Source: 66-474 sp035281745
Lineage (GTDB): Bacteria; Pseudomonadota; Gammaproteobacteria; Xanthomonadales; Rhodanobacteraceae
DNA length: 64,000 nucleotides
NCBI GenBank assembly: GCA_035281745.1
Contig: DATEDI010000037.1
Location: 42,891 to 106,890 of the forward strand
Reading direction: 5' to 3'
In this document: piece by piece, positions 27,885 to 37,923 of the stretch
Numbering within the stretch: position 1 is the stretch's first letter
How the letters are laid out: each line of letters starts with the position of its first letter
Position numbers and translations under genes: made by a program
The notes under the pieces: generated by a model
Databases searched by the model: none
Seen by the model: only the letters and a program-made list of their open reading frames with translations
Told to the model about the DNA's origin: nothing

Positions 27885-29258
27885 ATGAGCGCCGTACTGC
27901 CACGCGACACGCTGCCGCCGGTGATCGCGCCGGACGAAACGAATGCGTCGATCAGCGCGAAGATCAGCGATGCGACGTTGCGTCGCCCGACCGGCTGGTT
28001 GTGGATCGGCGGATTCCTGTTGTCGCTGCTCGCGTGCGCGCTGTTGTTCGTCGGCACGCTCTGGCTGCTGTACGCGGGCATCGGCATTTTCGGACTGAAC
28101 ATTCCGGTCGCGTGGAGTTTCTTCATCGCGAACTACGTGTGGTGGATCGCGATCGGCATGGGCGGCACCTTCATCTCGGCCGCGATGTTCCTGACCCGCC
28201 AGGGCTGGCGCAATTCGATCAACCGCTTCGCCGAAGCGATGACGGTGTTCGCGGTATCGGTGTCGGGCATCTTCCCGATCCTGCACCTCGGGCGGCCGTG
28301 GTTCTTCTATTGGCTGTTCCCCTACCCCGACGTGATGAACCTGTGGCCGCAGTGGCGCAGTTCGCTGGAGTGGGATTTCTGGGCGATCCTCGCGTACCTG
28401 ATCGTGTCGATCGTGTACTGGTATCTCGGCATGCTGCCGGATCTCGCGACCTTTCGCGATCGCGCGCCCACCCGACTGCAGGCGCGCTTCTACGGACTGC
28501 TGTCGCTGGGCTGGCGCGGCGAGGCGCGCCACTGGATGCGGCTGGAGAAATTCAACCTCATCACCGCCGGGCTCGCGGTGACGCTGGTGTTTTCGGTGCA
28601 CAGCATGGTGGCGCTGGATTTTTCCGAAGGCCTTGTACCGGGCTGGCACGAAACGATCTTCCCGCCGTTCTTCGTCGCCGGCGCGCTGTTTTCGGGTTTC
28701 GCGATGGTGCTGGTGCTCGGCATCCCGCTGCGCAAGTGGTTCGGCTTCGAGGCGTACCTGACCGAACGCCACATCGTGAACATGGCCAAGATGATGCTGG
28801 CCGCCGGCCTGTTCGTCGACTACAGCTACTTCTCGGAAATCTTCACCGCGTTCTACTCGATGGACAAGTACGACGTGGCAATGACGATGCACCGCGTGGT
28901 CGGTCCGTACGCGTGGGTGTTCTGGGGCACGATCCTGTTCAACGTGGCGGCGATCCAGTTGCTGTGGTTCCCGCGCGTGCGGCGCAGCGCGGGCGCGGTG
29001 TTCGTGATCGCGCTGGGCGTGCTGGTCGGCATGTGGCTGGAGCGTTTCATGCTGATCGTCACCAGCCTGTACGAGGGTTTCCTGCCGTCCGCGTGGGGCA
29101 TGTTCTGGCCCACGTTCTGGGACATCGCGTTCCTGATCGGTTCGATCGGGATGTTCTTTTTCATGTTCCTGCTGTTCACGCGGTTGTTGCCGATGCTGTC
29201 GATGTTCGAACTGCGCAAGCTGCTCGCGGCGCGCCGCGGCGAGGAGGCGCAGCGGTGA
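27885..29258 (+). CDS. actC: alternative complex III membrane subunit ActC (NrfD-like)
   Basis: Quinol-binding, NrfD/PsrC-family integral membrane subunit. The 457-residue product starts MSAVLPRDTLPPV, has about ten hydrophobic helices and contains NrfD-type segments such as FFIANYVWWIAIGMGGTFIS and FPILHLGRPWFFYW. An ATG at 27610, overlapping the actB stop, opens a frame of only 92 residues that runs through a repeat, so the start at 27885 is taken. It overlaps actD by four bases. Confidence 0.9.
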   Translation: MSAVLPRDTLPPVIAPDETNASISAKISDATLRRPTGWLWIGGFLLSLLACALLFVGTLWLLYAGIGIFGLNIPVAWSFFIANYVWWIAIGMGGTFISAAMFLTRQGWRNSINRFAEAMTVFAVSVSGIFPILHLGRPWFFYWLFPYPDVMNLWPQWRSSLEWDFWAILAYLIVSIVYWYLGMLPDLATFRDRAPTRLQARFYGLLSLGWRGEARHWMRLEKFNLITAGLAVTLVFSVHSMVALDFSEGLVPGWHETIFPPFFVAGALFSGFAMVLVLGIPLRKWFGFEAYLTERHIVNMAKMMLAAGLFVDYSYFSEIFTAFYSMDKYDVAMTMHRVVGPYAWVFWGTILFNVAAIQLLWFPRVRRSAGAVFVIALGVLVGMWLERFMLIVTSLYEGFLPSAWGMFWPTFWDIAFLIGSIGMFFFMFLLFTRLLPMLSMFELRKLLAARRGEEAQR

Positions 29259-29794
29259 GCGCGCGCCTGCACGGTCTGCTGGCGGAATTCGCCGATGACC
29301 GGCAACTGCTGGATGCGGTGCGGCGCACGCGTGACGCGGGCTACTTCGCGTCGTGCGTCGAAGCCTACTCGCCCTCCCCGGTCGAGGGACTGGACAAGGC
29401 GCTGGGTGCGCGCCACCGCTGGGTACCGTTCTGGATGCTGATCGGCGCGATCGGCGGCGGCACGTTCACCTATTGGCTGGAATGGTATTCGGCGGCGGTG
29501 AATTACCCGATCAACGTGGGCGGGCGACCGACGTTTTCCTGGCCCGCGTTCATTCCGCCGGCGGTGGAGATGACGATCCTGTGGGCGGTGCTGTTCGGCG
29601 TCGGCGCCGTGTTGTTCGGCGCGCGACTGCCGCGGGTGCGTCATCCGTTGTTCGCAAGCCACGAATTCGAACGCGCGACCAGTGACCGTTTCTTCCTGCT
29701 GGTGCGCGGCGACGATCCGCATTTCGACGCGCAGGCGACGCAGGCGTTCCTCGACACGCTATCGCCGCTGTCGGTGGTGGAGGTGGCGGAATGA
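29255..29794 (+). CDS. actD: alternative complex III membrane subunit ActD (DUF3341)
   Basis: The GTG start at 29255 overlaps the actC stop (GTGA) and has GGAGG upstream. The 179-residue protein has a cytoplasmic N-terminus, two membrane helices (about 56-80 and 100-125) and a soluble C-terminal domain. The DUF3341 signature is visible in AYSPSPVEGLDKALG and the GTFTYWLEWYSAAVNYPINVG stretch. Known role: structural subunit holding the ActC/ActF membrane parts together. It overlaps actE by four bases. Confidence 0.9.
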   Translation: MSARLHGLLAEFADDRQLLDAVRRTRDAGYFASCVEAYSPSPVEGLDKALGARHRWVPFWMLIGAIGGGTFTYWLEWYSAAVNYPINVGGRPTFSWPAFIPPAVEMTILWAVLFGVGAVLFGARLPRVRHPLFASHEFERATSDRFFLLVRGDDPHFDAQATQAFLDTLSPLSVVEVAE

Positions 29795-30705
29795 TCCGCC
29801 GCCGCCACCTCATTCGTCATTCCGGGGCCGCCCGCAGATTTACCGCGGGCCGAACCGCCGACAAGGTCGGCGATGGCCCCGGAATGACGACTAGACATTG
29901 GCGCCTCCTGGCGGCAAGGCTGCTGTTGTGCGCGCTCGCAACACTTGCACTCACCAGCTGCGAGCGCGGCATGCACGAGATGTATGACCAGCCGAAGTAC
30001 AAGCCGCTGACATCCAGTCCGCTGTGGGCTGACGGCAATTCGTCGCGGCCGCAGGTGCCGGGCACGCAGCCCTACTCGGCCGGCGCGCTGGCGGGCGTTT
30101 CGAGCGGACGAATGGATCGTGTCACGCTGGCGCCGCCCGCGGGTCCGGTCAGCGGCGTGGACGCAAACGGGAAGCCGCTCGCCCAAGCGGGCGCCGCCGC
30201 TTCATCCGGCTACGCAAATCCGCTGCCGATCACGCCGCAGCTGCTCGCGCGCGGACAGCAACGCTTCAATATCTACTGCGCGCCCTGCCACAGCCGCGCA
30301 GGCGATGGCGACGGCATGATCGCCGAACGCGGTTTTCCGCACCCACCGAGTTACCACACGGCGGCGCTGCGCAACGCGCCCGACAGCCATTTCTACAAGG
30401 TGATCACCCACGGCTACGGCGTGATGTACCCGTACGCCGACCGGATTTCCCCGCACGATCGCTGGGCGATCGTGGCCTACATCCGGGCGCTGCAGTTGAG
30501 CCAGCATGCGCCGAAGTCGGATTTGAGCGCCGAGGATTTGCAGAAGCTCGCTAGCTTCAACCCCTCTCCCTCCGGGAGAGGGTGCCGCGGAGCGGCGGGT
30601 GAGGGTTCGGGCAGCGCGCGGCACTCATCTTCGTGCCGAACCCTCACCCCTGCCCCTCTCCCGGAGGGAGAGGGAAAAAAGCGGGGGGAGGGGAAACCCC
30701 AATGA
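29791..30705 (+). CDS. actE: alternative complex III monoheme cytochrome c lipoprotein ActE
   Basis: Periplasmic monoheme cytochrome that takes electrons from ActA. The heme site is CAPCHS (about residue 165). The signal sequence RLLLCALATLALTSC ends in a lipobox. Two starts are possible. ATG 29791 has GGAGG and overlaps actD but adds repeat-encoded residues before the signal. ATG 29884 lies in the repeat end and starts MTTRHWRLL directly before the signal. The last 50 or so residues, rich in Pro, Ser and Gly, come from a second repeat, so the conserved protein probably ends near LQKLASF. Confidence 0.85.
   Translation: MIRRRHLIRHSGAARRFTAGRTADKVGDGPGMTTRHWRLLAARLLLCALATLALTSCERGMHEMYDQPKYKPLTSSPLWADGNSSRPQVPGTQPYSAGALAGVSSGRMDRVTLAPPAGPVSGVDANGKPLAQAGAAASSGYANPLPITPQLLARGQQRFNIYCAPCHSRAGDGDGMIAERGFPHPPSYHTAALRNAPDSHFYKVITHGYGVMYPYADRISPHDRWAIVAYIRALQLSQHAPKSDLSAEDLQKLASFNPSPSGRGCRGAAGEGSGSARHSSSCRTLTPAPLPEGEGKKRGEGKPQ
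29815..29889. repeat. 75-bp CGTCATTCC inverted-end repeat inside the start of actE
   Basis: The ends CGTCATTCC (29815-29823) and GGAATGACG (29881-29889) are perfect complements. The element is exactly 25 codons long and lies in frame between the ATG overlapping actD (29791) and the ActE signal sequence. A second possible actE start (29884) is inside its right end. Confidence 0.8.
30561..30700. repeat. CCCTCTCCCTCCGGGAGAGGG repeat forming the actE 3' end and actF leader
   Basis: Starts CCCCTCTCCCTCCGGGAGAGG and ends CTCTCCCGGAGGGAGAGGG with inner CGGGTGAGGGTTCGG / CCGAACCCTCACC. It encodes the C-terminal tail of ActE, and its trailing GGGGGGAGGGG supplies the purine-rich sequence just before the actF ATG. 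Confidence 0.75.
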
Positions 30706-31826
30706 ACGTCTGGCTCCCACGCACGCGAATGCAATGGTTCGCACTGCTGATCGGAGTCGTGGCGCTGGTTGCGTGCCTGCTGCTGGGGCTGTCGCACGAA
30801 CCGAAGCAGGCGCTGCTTTCGTATCTGTTCGCGTTCTTCTTTTTCACGGGCTTGAGCATCGGCAGCCTCGCGCTGCTGATGATCCACGCGATCACCGGCG
30901 GCGCATGGGGCGATTGCATCCGGCCGCCGCTACTCGCGGCCGCGCGCTTGCTGCCACTGATGGCGTTGGCGGCAATCCCGGTGCTGGTATGGATGCGTGT
31001 GCTGTATCCCTGGACCGCGTCCGCACCGAACGCGCAGGCGCAAGCGCAAAGCTGGTATCTCGCCGACACATTCTTCGTGATCCGCACCGTCGTCTATTTC
31101 GTGGTGTGGATCGGATGGCTGGTCGCGTTCACGCGCAATCTGGGCGACCGCGTCCGCGCGCGCCGCATCGCCGCGCCGGGGCTGGTCGTGTTCGGTGTCA
31201 CCTCGCTGCTGGCGTCCGTCGACTGGGCCGTGTCGCTGACACCGCACTGGCATTCGTCGGTGTTCGGGATGATGGTCGGAACCGGCTGGCTGCTGGGCGC
31301 CTGCGCGCTGGCGACCGCGGTTGCTGCGTCGTGGCGCGACCGCGACATGGCCGTCGCACCCGATGTGCTGCACGATCTCGGCAACATGCTGTTGATGTTC
31401 GTGCTGGCGTGGTCGTACCTCGCCTTCATGCAATACCTGACCATCTGGATCGCCGACCTGCCTGACGAAAACGCGTGGTATATCCCGCGCACGCTGACCT
31501 CGTGGCGCTGGCTCGCGTGGTTCCTGATCGCGTTCAATTTCGCGCTGCCGTTCGCCGTCCTGCTTGCGCGCGCCGCAAAACGACACCACCGCTGGCTGCG
31601 TGCGACCGCGGTGATGCTGGTCGTCGCCAATTTCGCCGACGCATTCTGGTTGATCGTGCCGGGCTTTCGCGCCAGCGGCTTCGCGCTGCGCTGGACCGAC
31701 CTGTGCGCACCGCTGGGCATCGGCGCGTTGTGGTGGTGCGGATGGGTCGGGCAACTTCACTCAGCCCAACGCATGTCACAACCATCGGATGCGACTGCCG
31801 ACGGATTGGAGCGTTCGCATGGCTGA
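30702..31826 (+). CDS. actF: alternative complex III membrane subunit ActF (NrfD-like)
   Basis: Second NrfD-family subunit, paralogous to ActC. The 374-residue product starts MNVWLPRTRMQWFALLIGVV at an ATG overlapping the actE stop by four bases and has about ten hydrophobic helices. ActF-like segments include SLALLMIHAITGGAWGD and the WHSSVFGMMVGTGWLLG region. The only ribosome binding site candidate, a GGGAGGGG run, comes from the repeat at 30561-30700. It completes the actABCDEF set. Confidence 0.9.
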   Translation: MNVWLPRTRMQWFALLIGVVALVACLLLGLSHEPKQALLSYLFAFFFFTGLSIGSLALLMIHAITGGAWGDCIRPPLLAAARLLPLMALAAIPVLVWMRVLYPWTASAPNAQAQAQSWYLADTFFVIRTVVYFVVWIGWLVAFTRNLGDRVRARRIAAPGLVVFGVTSLLASVDWAVSLTPHWHSSVFGMMVGTGWLLGACALATAVAASWRDRDMAVAPDVLHDLGNMLLMFVLAWSYLAFMQYLTIWIADLPDENAWYIPRTLTSWRWLAWFLIAFNFALPFAVLLARAAKRHHRWLRATAVMLVVANFADAFWLIVPGFRASGFALRWTDLCAPLGIGALWWCGWVGQLHSAQRMSQPSDATADGLERSHG

Positions 31827-32211
31827 GCCAATGGAAAAACCCTTCGGCCACGAGCCCGATGCGATCAACTACCGCACGATCCTGATCGGCGCGGGCGTGC
31901 TCGCGGTGGTCGTGATCGCCATCGCCGTGGGGCTGCACCTGATCCTCACCCGCGCGGTAATCCCGAACCACGCGGAAATCGCGGCGCGACCGGCGCAGGT
32001 TCCGCCGAATCCGCGCCTGCAGGCGCATCCGCAAACCGATCTCGCGAAGTTCCGGGCAGAAAAGGAGGCACTGCTGTCGGATTATGCGTGGGCCGACGCA
32101 CAGCACAATTACGCGCGTATCCCGATCCAGCGCGCGATGCAGATTTATGCGCAGCAGCATGCGCATGCGGTGCCGGCGTCCGCTTCGAGCAGTGCCAAAC
32201 GGGGGAAATGA
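31819..32211 (+). CDS. single-pass membrane protein of the ACIII-oxidase cluster
   Basis: ATG 31819 has GGAG upstream and overlaps actF by eight bases. The 130-residue product has one membrane helix (about 20-42) and a periplasmic C-terminal part. FRAEKEALLSDYAWADAQHN and ARIPIQRAMQIYA lie at about 80-115. Proteins with this YxWxD...RIPIxxAM pattern are common beside Sco/cox genes, probably as oxidase assembly or accessory factors; the role is inferred from position. It overlaps sco by four bases. Confidence 0.75.
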   Translation: MAEPMEKPFGHEPDAINYRTILIGAGVLAVVVIAIAVGLHLILTRAVIPNHAEIAARPAQVPPNPRLQAHPQTDLAKFRAEKEALLSDYAWADAQHNYARIPIQRAMQIYAQQHAHAVPASASSSAKRGK

Positions 32212-33242
32212 TCATGCTGCTCGCGAGATTGCATTTCGAACGAAAAGGGTTACAGCCCTCCCCTTCAAGGGGAGGGTTGGGTGGGGATGGTGTTGCGGGT
32301 TCGGCCAGGATCAATGCGAAGGCCAAGGCGTCACCCCATCCCCCTCCCGGCCTCCCCCTTGAAGGGGGAGGAGAACAGCGCGCACCGTCTTGCCCCTCGG
32401 CGCACAAGAAACATTCATGCCAGCCCTTGAGCTTTCTTGTTTGGCTGGTGATGTTGCTGATGCCGATCAACTTGTTCGCCGCCGCAACATCAGCCAGCCA
32501 CGTCCGCGCCCCACCCGACCTGCACCAGCGCGTCGGCTTCGATCAGGAACTGGGCGCGCAGGTGCCGCTGGATACGGTGTTCCACGATGCCAGCGGCAAC
32601 GCAATTCATCTGCGCGGCCTGCTGCACGGCAAGCCCGTGTTGCTGGTGCCGGGCTACTTCACCTGCAAGACCTTGTGCAGCGTGGTGCGCACCGGCGTCG
32701 CCAAAGGCGTGCGTGGCACCGGCTTCACGCCGGGCAAGCAGTTCGACGTGGTGCTGGTCAGCATCGATCCGAAGGAAACACCGGCGGACGCGCGACACGC
32801 GCAACAGATGGATGCAGCGAATCACCCCGCTGCCGGCGTCGCGCGATGGCATTACCTCACCGGAACCCGGACTTCCATCGCGCCGCTGATGCACAGCATC
32901 GGTTTCCGCTACATGTTCGACGCGCGCAGCGATCAGTTCGACCACGCGACCGGCATCGTGGTGTTGACGCCAGACGGCAAGGTTTCGCAATACCTCTTCG
33001 GCGTGAAGTTTCCGGCCGAAACCCTGCGGCTGGCGCTGGTGGATGCCTCGCACGGCCATGTCGGCAACATCATCGACCGGCTGGTGCTGCTGTGCTGCCA
33101 GTACGACACCTCCACCGGCCGCTACACCCTCACGATCCACCGGATCATGCAGGGCCTCGGCATCTCGTTCGCGATGTTGCTGGCGGGATTCGTGGTGTTC
33201 CTGCGTCGCGCCGAGACGCACCACAGGGAGGCTCCGCGATGA
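32208..33242 (+). CDS. SCO1/SenC-type copper chaperone for the oxidase CuA site
   Basis: Thioredoxin-fold copper protein for CuA assembly in CoxB, which follows immediately. Copper ligands are CKTLC (CxxxC) and the histidine in FDHATGIVVLTPDG. The fold is followed by a C-terminal membrane helix (ISFAMLLAGFVVFL). ATG 32208 overlaps the upstream stop. The first 75 or so residues are odd: they are encoded by a palindromic repeat, and the signal sequence (FLVWLVMLLMPINLFAAA) only comes after it. A start nearer the signal, for example ATG 32451 or a TTG shortly before, is possible. Overlaps coxB by four bases. Confidence 0.85.
   Translation: MIMLLARLHFERKGLQPSPSRGGLGGDGVAGSARINAKAKASPHPPPGLPLEGGGEQRAPSCPSAHKKHSCQPLSFLVWLVMLLMPINLFAAATSASHVRAPPDLHQRVGFDQELGAQVPLDTVFHDASGNAIHLRGLLHGKPVLLVPGYFTCKTLCSVVRTGVAKGVRGTGFTPGKQFDVVLVSIDPKETPADARHAQQMDAANHPAAGVARWHYLTGTRTSIAPLMHSIGFRYMFDARSDQFDHATGIVVLTPDGKVSQYLFGVKFPAETLRLALVDASHGHVGNIIDRLVLLCCQYDTSTGRYTLTIHRIMQGLGISFAMLLAGFVVFLRRAETHHREAPR
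32256..32373. repeat. CCCTCCCCTTCAAGGGGAGGG repeat in the sco 5' region
   Basis: Left part CCCTCCCCTTCAAGGGGAGG and GTTGGGTGGGGATGG; right part CACCCCATCCCCCTCCCGG and CTCCCCCTTGAAGGGGGAG. It lies in frame between the sco ATG and its signal sequence. Same family as 26182-26359 and 50225-50413. Confidence 0.75.
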
Positions 33243-34221
33243 GCTCCGGCGGCTTTCTCCATTTGTTGCCCAACGCATCGACCAACGCGCGGCCACTGGA
33301 CGAGCTGTGGTGGGCGATGGTCGGGTTGTGCGCGCTGGTCGCAATCGGCGTGTTCGTGGTGATGTTCGTGTTCTGCATCCGCTACCGCAAAGGCCGACCG
33401 GCGGACCGGCACCTCGCGAAGGAAACCCTGCCGGTCGAACTCACCTGGACGGCCGTGCCATTCCTGATCTTCATGGGTGTGTTCGTGTGGAGCCTCACGC
33501 TGTACGCCCACAGCCGCACGCCACCGTCGAACGCCGAAACCATTTACGTGGTCGCCAAGCAATGGATGTGGAAGGTGCAGCACCCCGGCGGCCAGCGCGA
33601 GATCAACACGCTGCATGTGCCGATGGGCGTGCCGATCCGGTTGATGATGACCTCGCAGGACGTGATCCACAGCTTCTACGTGCCGGCGTTCCGGGTGAAG
33701 CAGGACGTGCTGCCGAATCGCTACACGCAACTCTGGTTCACCGCGATCGAGGCCGGCGACTACCCGCTGTACTGCACGCAATATTGCGGACTCGACCATT
33801 CGAAGATGGGCGGTCAGGTGATCGTGATGCCACCGCGTGCGTATGCGCGCTGGCTCCATCAAAACAACACCGGGACCAGTCTCGCGGCACGCGGCGCGGC
33901 GTTGTTCCGCGCCAAGGGCTGCAGCGGCTGCCACGGCGCGAATGCGTCGGTGCACGCGCCGGATCTCGATGGCATCTACGGCCGCATCGTGCACCTGTCC
34001 GACGGCAGCACCGTCAGCGCTGACGACCGCTACATCCACGACTCGATCATGTTGCCCGACAAGCAGATCGTGGCGGGCTACGCGCCGATCATGCCGTCGT
34101 TCTCCGGTGAATTGAGCGAAGGCGACGTGCTCGCGTTGATCGCGTATCTGAAGTCCACCAAGCCGGGTCGCGCGCCTGCACACGCAAACACGAAACAGAC
34201 CGCACGCCAAAGTACAAAATC

Positions 34222-34225
<4 letters not shown>
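33239..34225 (+). CDS. coxB: cytochrome c oxidase subunit II with fused cytochrome c (caa3 type)
   Basis: Accepts electrons from ACIII or cytochrome c and passes them to CoxA. The 328-residue product has two N-terminal helices, then a cupredoxin domain with the CuA motif CTQYCGLDHSKM. A C-terminal cytochrome c domain carries CSGCH (about residue 230), making this a caa3-type subunit II. AGGGAGG precedes ATG 33239, which overlaps the sco stop; the end overlaps coxA (ATGA). Confidence 0.95.
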
Positions 34226-35873
<1,648 letters not shown>

Positions 35874-35877
<4 letters not shown>

Positions 35878-36533
35878 ACAGCAGCACCGCCGACCTGCGC
35901 GCGCGTGGCCTGATCGCCGAGCAATTCGACGATGCCGGCCAGCAGCACGCGACCGCGCAGTTCGGGATGTGGGTGTTCCTTGCGACCGAAGTGTTGTTCT
36001 TCGGCGTGCTGTTCGCCGGTTACGCGGTGTGCCGCGCGCGCGATCCGGAAGCGTTCCTGCTGGGCAGCCAGCACACGGAAATCATCTTCGGTGCGGTCGA
36101 GGCCGGCATCCTGCTGCTTTCCAGCGCCACCATCACCTTCGCGGTGAACCTGATCAAATTCGACGAACGCCGTGTCGTCACCGCGTTGCTGGCGATCACC
36201 GCGCTGCTGGGCCTGACATTCCTGGTGCTGCACGGCATCGAATATTCCCACGAATACGACGAACACCTGATGGTCGGCGTGGATTTCGCGCAGCACGGGC
36301 CGCATGCGCGCGGCATCGAACTGTTCTTTTTCCTCTACTACGCGATGACGCTCTACCACAGCCTGCACGTGCTGGTCGGCGTATGCGTGCTTGCGACGAT
36401 GGGCGTGCTGGTGTGGCGACGCAAGATCCGCAGCGAATACACCACGCCGCTGGTGCTGGCCGGGCTGTACTGGCACCTCGTGGATATCGTCTGGATTTTC
36501 CTGTTTCCGTTGATGTATTTGATTGGAAGGTAG
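35874..36533 (+). CDS. coxC: cytochrome c oxidase subunit III
   Basis: The 219-residue product has five to six helices. FGMWVFLATEVLFFGVLFAGY lies near the start and the ending is LYWHLVDIVWIFLFPLMYL, both typical of subunit III. It has the conserved HG...E in LVLHGIEYSHEY. It stabilises the oxidase and its proton uptake. ATG 35874 overlaps the coxA stop by four bases. Confidence 0.95.
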
Positions 36534-36568
36534 AAAAAATGTCATCCATCACGTGTGGCTCATTTCTT

Positions 36569-36696
36569 CGTCATTCCGGGGCGGCCTGCGGCCTCATCGC
36601 AGGCCGAACCCGGAACCCAGTGACTTTTTGAACGAGAGCAAAGTCGCTGGGTTCCGGGTTCCATCCGCAAACAGCGCGGATGGCCCCGGAATGACG
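36569..36696. repeat. composite CGTCATTCCGG repeat between coxC and subunit IV
   Basis: Bounded by CGTCATTCC and GGAATGACG with nested palindromes CGGCCTGCGGCC and AACCCAGTGACTTT / AAAGTCGCTGGGTT. It is the first intergenic gap of the cox part of the operon and could act as an attenuator before the last genes. Confidence 0.75.
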
Positions 36697-36725
36697 AAGA
36701 AAAATGCAACCCGGGCACTGAAACC

Positions 36726-37031
36726 ATGAACCGCGAAGTCCTGAAAAAAACCGCACGCACGCCCGCACTGGCCCTGCTCGGATTGCTGGCATTGCTCGCC
36801 ATCAACATCGGCCTTGCCTACGCACCCATCGCACAACATCTGCGACTGCCGGTGAAGCTGACGATCTGCTTCGGAATGGCGTTCACGCTGATGGTGTTCT
36901 GCATGCACCTGCACCGCGCGACGGGCCTGCTGCGGTTGGCGGCCGCGACCGGCTTCGCGTGGCTGGCCATCATGGTCGGGCTGATGCTGACCGACTACTT
37001 CACGCGCGTGCCCGTACCACCGCCTTGGTGA
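36726..37031 (+). CDS. cytochrome c oxidase subunit IV-like (COX4_pro family)
   Basis: The 101-residue protein has three hydrophobic helices (about 14-34, 42-62 and 74-92). The segment FGMAFTLMVFCMHLHRATGLLR and the tail MVGLMLTDYFTR resemble small bacterial oxidase subunit IV proteins. It follows coxC on the same strand after the repeat. No strong ribosome binding site is seen. The assignment rests on size, topology and position. Confidence 0.7.
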   Translation: MNREVLKKTARTPALALLGLLALLAINIGLAYAPIAQHLRLPVKLTICFGMAFTLMVFCMHLHRATGLLRLAAATGFAWLAIMVGLMLTDYFTRVPVPPPW

Positions 37032-37162
37032 GCGGCGGACAGGCCGACTCCGCGCGCGCAAAGCGCAAGCCACCTGGCCTTCACGCGTCGCTGCATAAAG
37101 TTCAGGGGTGGTTGCGAAGCGTGTGTCCACACTGGACCGTGCACAACGACAGGAGAAATCAC

Positions 37163-37606
37163 ATGGAACAGCAATGGGACTTCTTCAAGAAGAGCGAGAC
37201 GTCGATGGGCGTCTTCTACCCGCTCCACTACATCGTCGCGGGTTACGAAAATCTCGCCGACGCGTCTGCCGCGGAAAGTGCGTTCCGCGAATCCGGCGTC
37301 GCCGCGGATGACGTGCGCGCGGCCAGCGGCGAATTCGTGGCCGCACAACTCGAATCACGCGGCGACCGCAACATGATGGACAAGCTCAACAACGAGCTGG
37401 TGAAGATCTTCGGCACCGAGAAGGCCTACACCACCGAAGACAAGCAGCACGCCGGCGACGGTGGCGCGTTCCTGTTCGTGTACGCGCCCAAGGACGAGGA
37501 TGCCGCCAACGCCAAGTCGGTGTTCGCGAAGAATCCGCCGGTGTTCGCGCGGCGCTACCTGCGCATCGCGATCGAGCAGGTCGTCACCAATCCCAAGGCG
37601 ACGTAG
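37163..37606 (+). CDS. hypothetical soluble protein (147 aa)
   Basis: CAGGAGA lies before ATG 37163. The product starts MEQQWDFFKKSETSMGVFYP and has no signal peptide or membrane segment. It looks like a repeated alpha/beta protein: YIVAGYENLADASAAESAF and AFLFVYAPKDEDAANAKSVF resemble two related halves, each a beta strand followed by a helix. Family not recognised. It lies 131 bp after subunit IV. Confidence 0.65.
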   Translation: MEQQWDFFKKSETSMGVFYPLHYIVAGYENLADASAAESAFRESGVAADDVRAASGEFVAAQLESRGDRNMMDKLNNELVKIFGTEKAYTTEDKQHAGDGGAFLFVYAPKDEDAANAKSVFAKNPPVFARRYLRIAIEQVVTNPKAT

Positions 37607-37611
37607 TCAGT

Positions 37612-37893
37612 CGTCATTCCGGGCAAGCCCACGAAGCGGGCAGGATTCCGACTGCCGCTTGCGGGATGACGCGGTACAAGCCATCTCCTCCGAGCAGCTT
37701 TTCGCCAAGGGGAGAGGGGTCGTGTCGCCAGCAATCCGAAGGCGGCGTAGGTCGGCGCTGACGCCGGCTTTATCGGCGGAAGCCCAACGGCAGTGTCTGC
37801 GCCATGGGAGAGAGGGAGCAAATGACTTGGTCAATTGAACCCCATGCTTCCAGCAAAGACACTGGATTCCCGCTTTCGCGGAAATGACCAAGG
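37612..37893. repeat. repeat fragments in the 317-bp gap before the sensor kinase stop
   Basis: Holds CGTCATTCCGGG to GGGATGACG (37612-37671), CCAAGGGGAGAGG at about 37706, CGTAGGTCGGCGCTGACGCC with GGAAGCCCAACGG (37746-37793), and CACTGGATTCCCGCTTTCGCGG (about 37859). No gene visible; the flanking genes are convergent. Confidence 0.6.
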
Positions 37894-37923
37894 GTTTGAT
37901 GGAATTTTGAAGTCCGCGCCGCG

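Noticed and set aside
27610..27888. A 92-codon frame starting at an ATG overlapping the actB stop
   Set aside because: Only the first few codons precede a palindromic repeat; the rest is repeat sequence and the frame ends at the true actC start.
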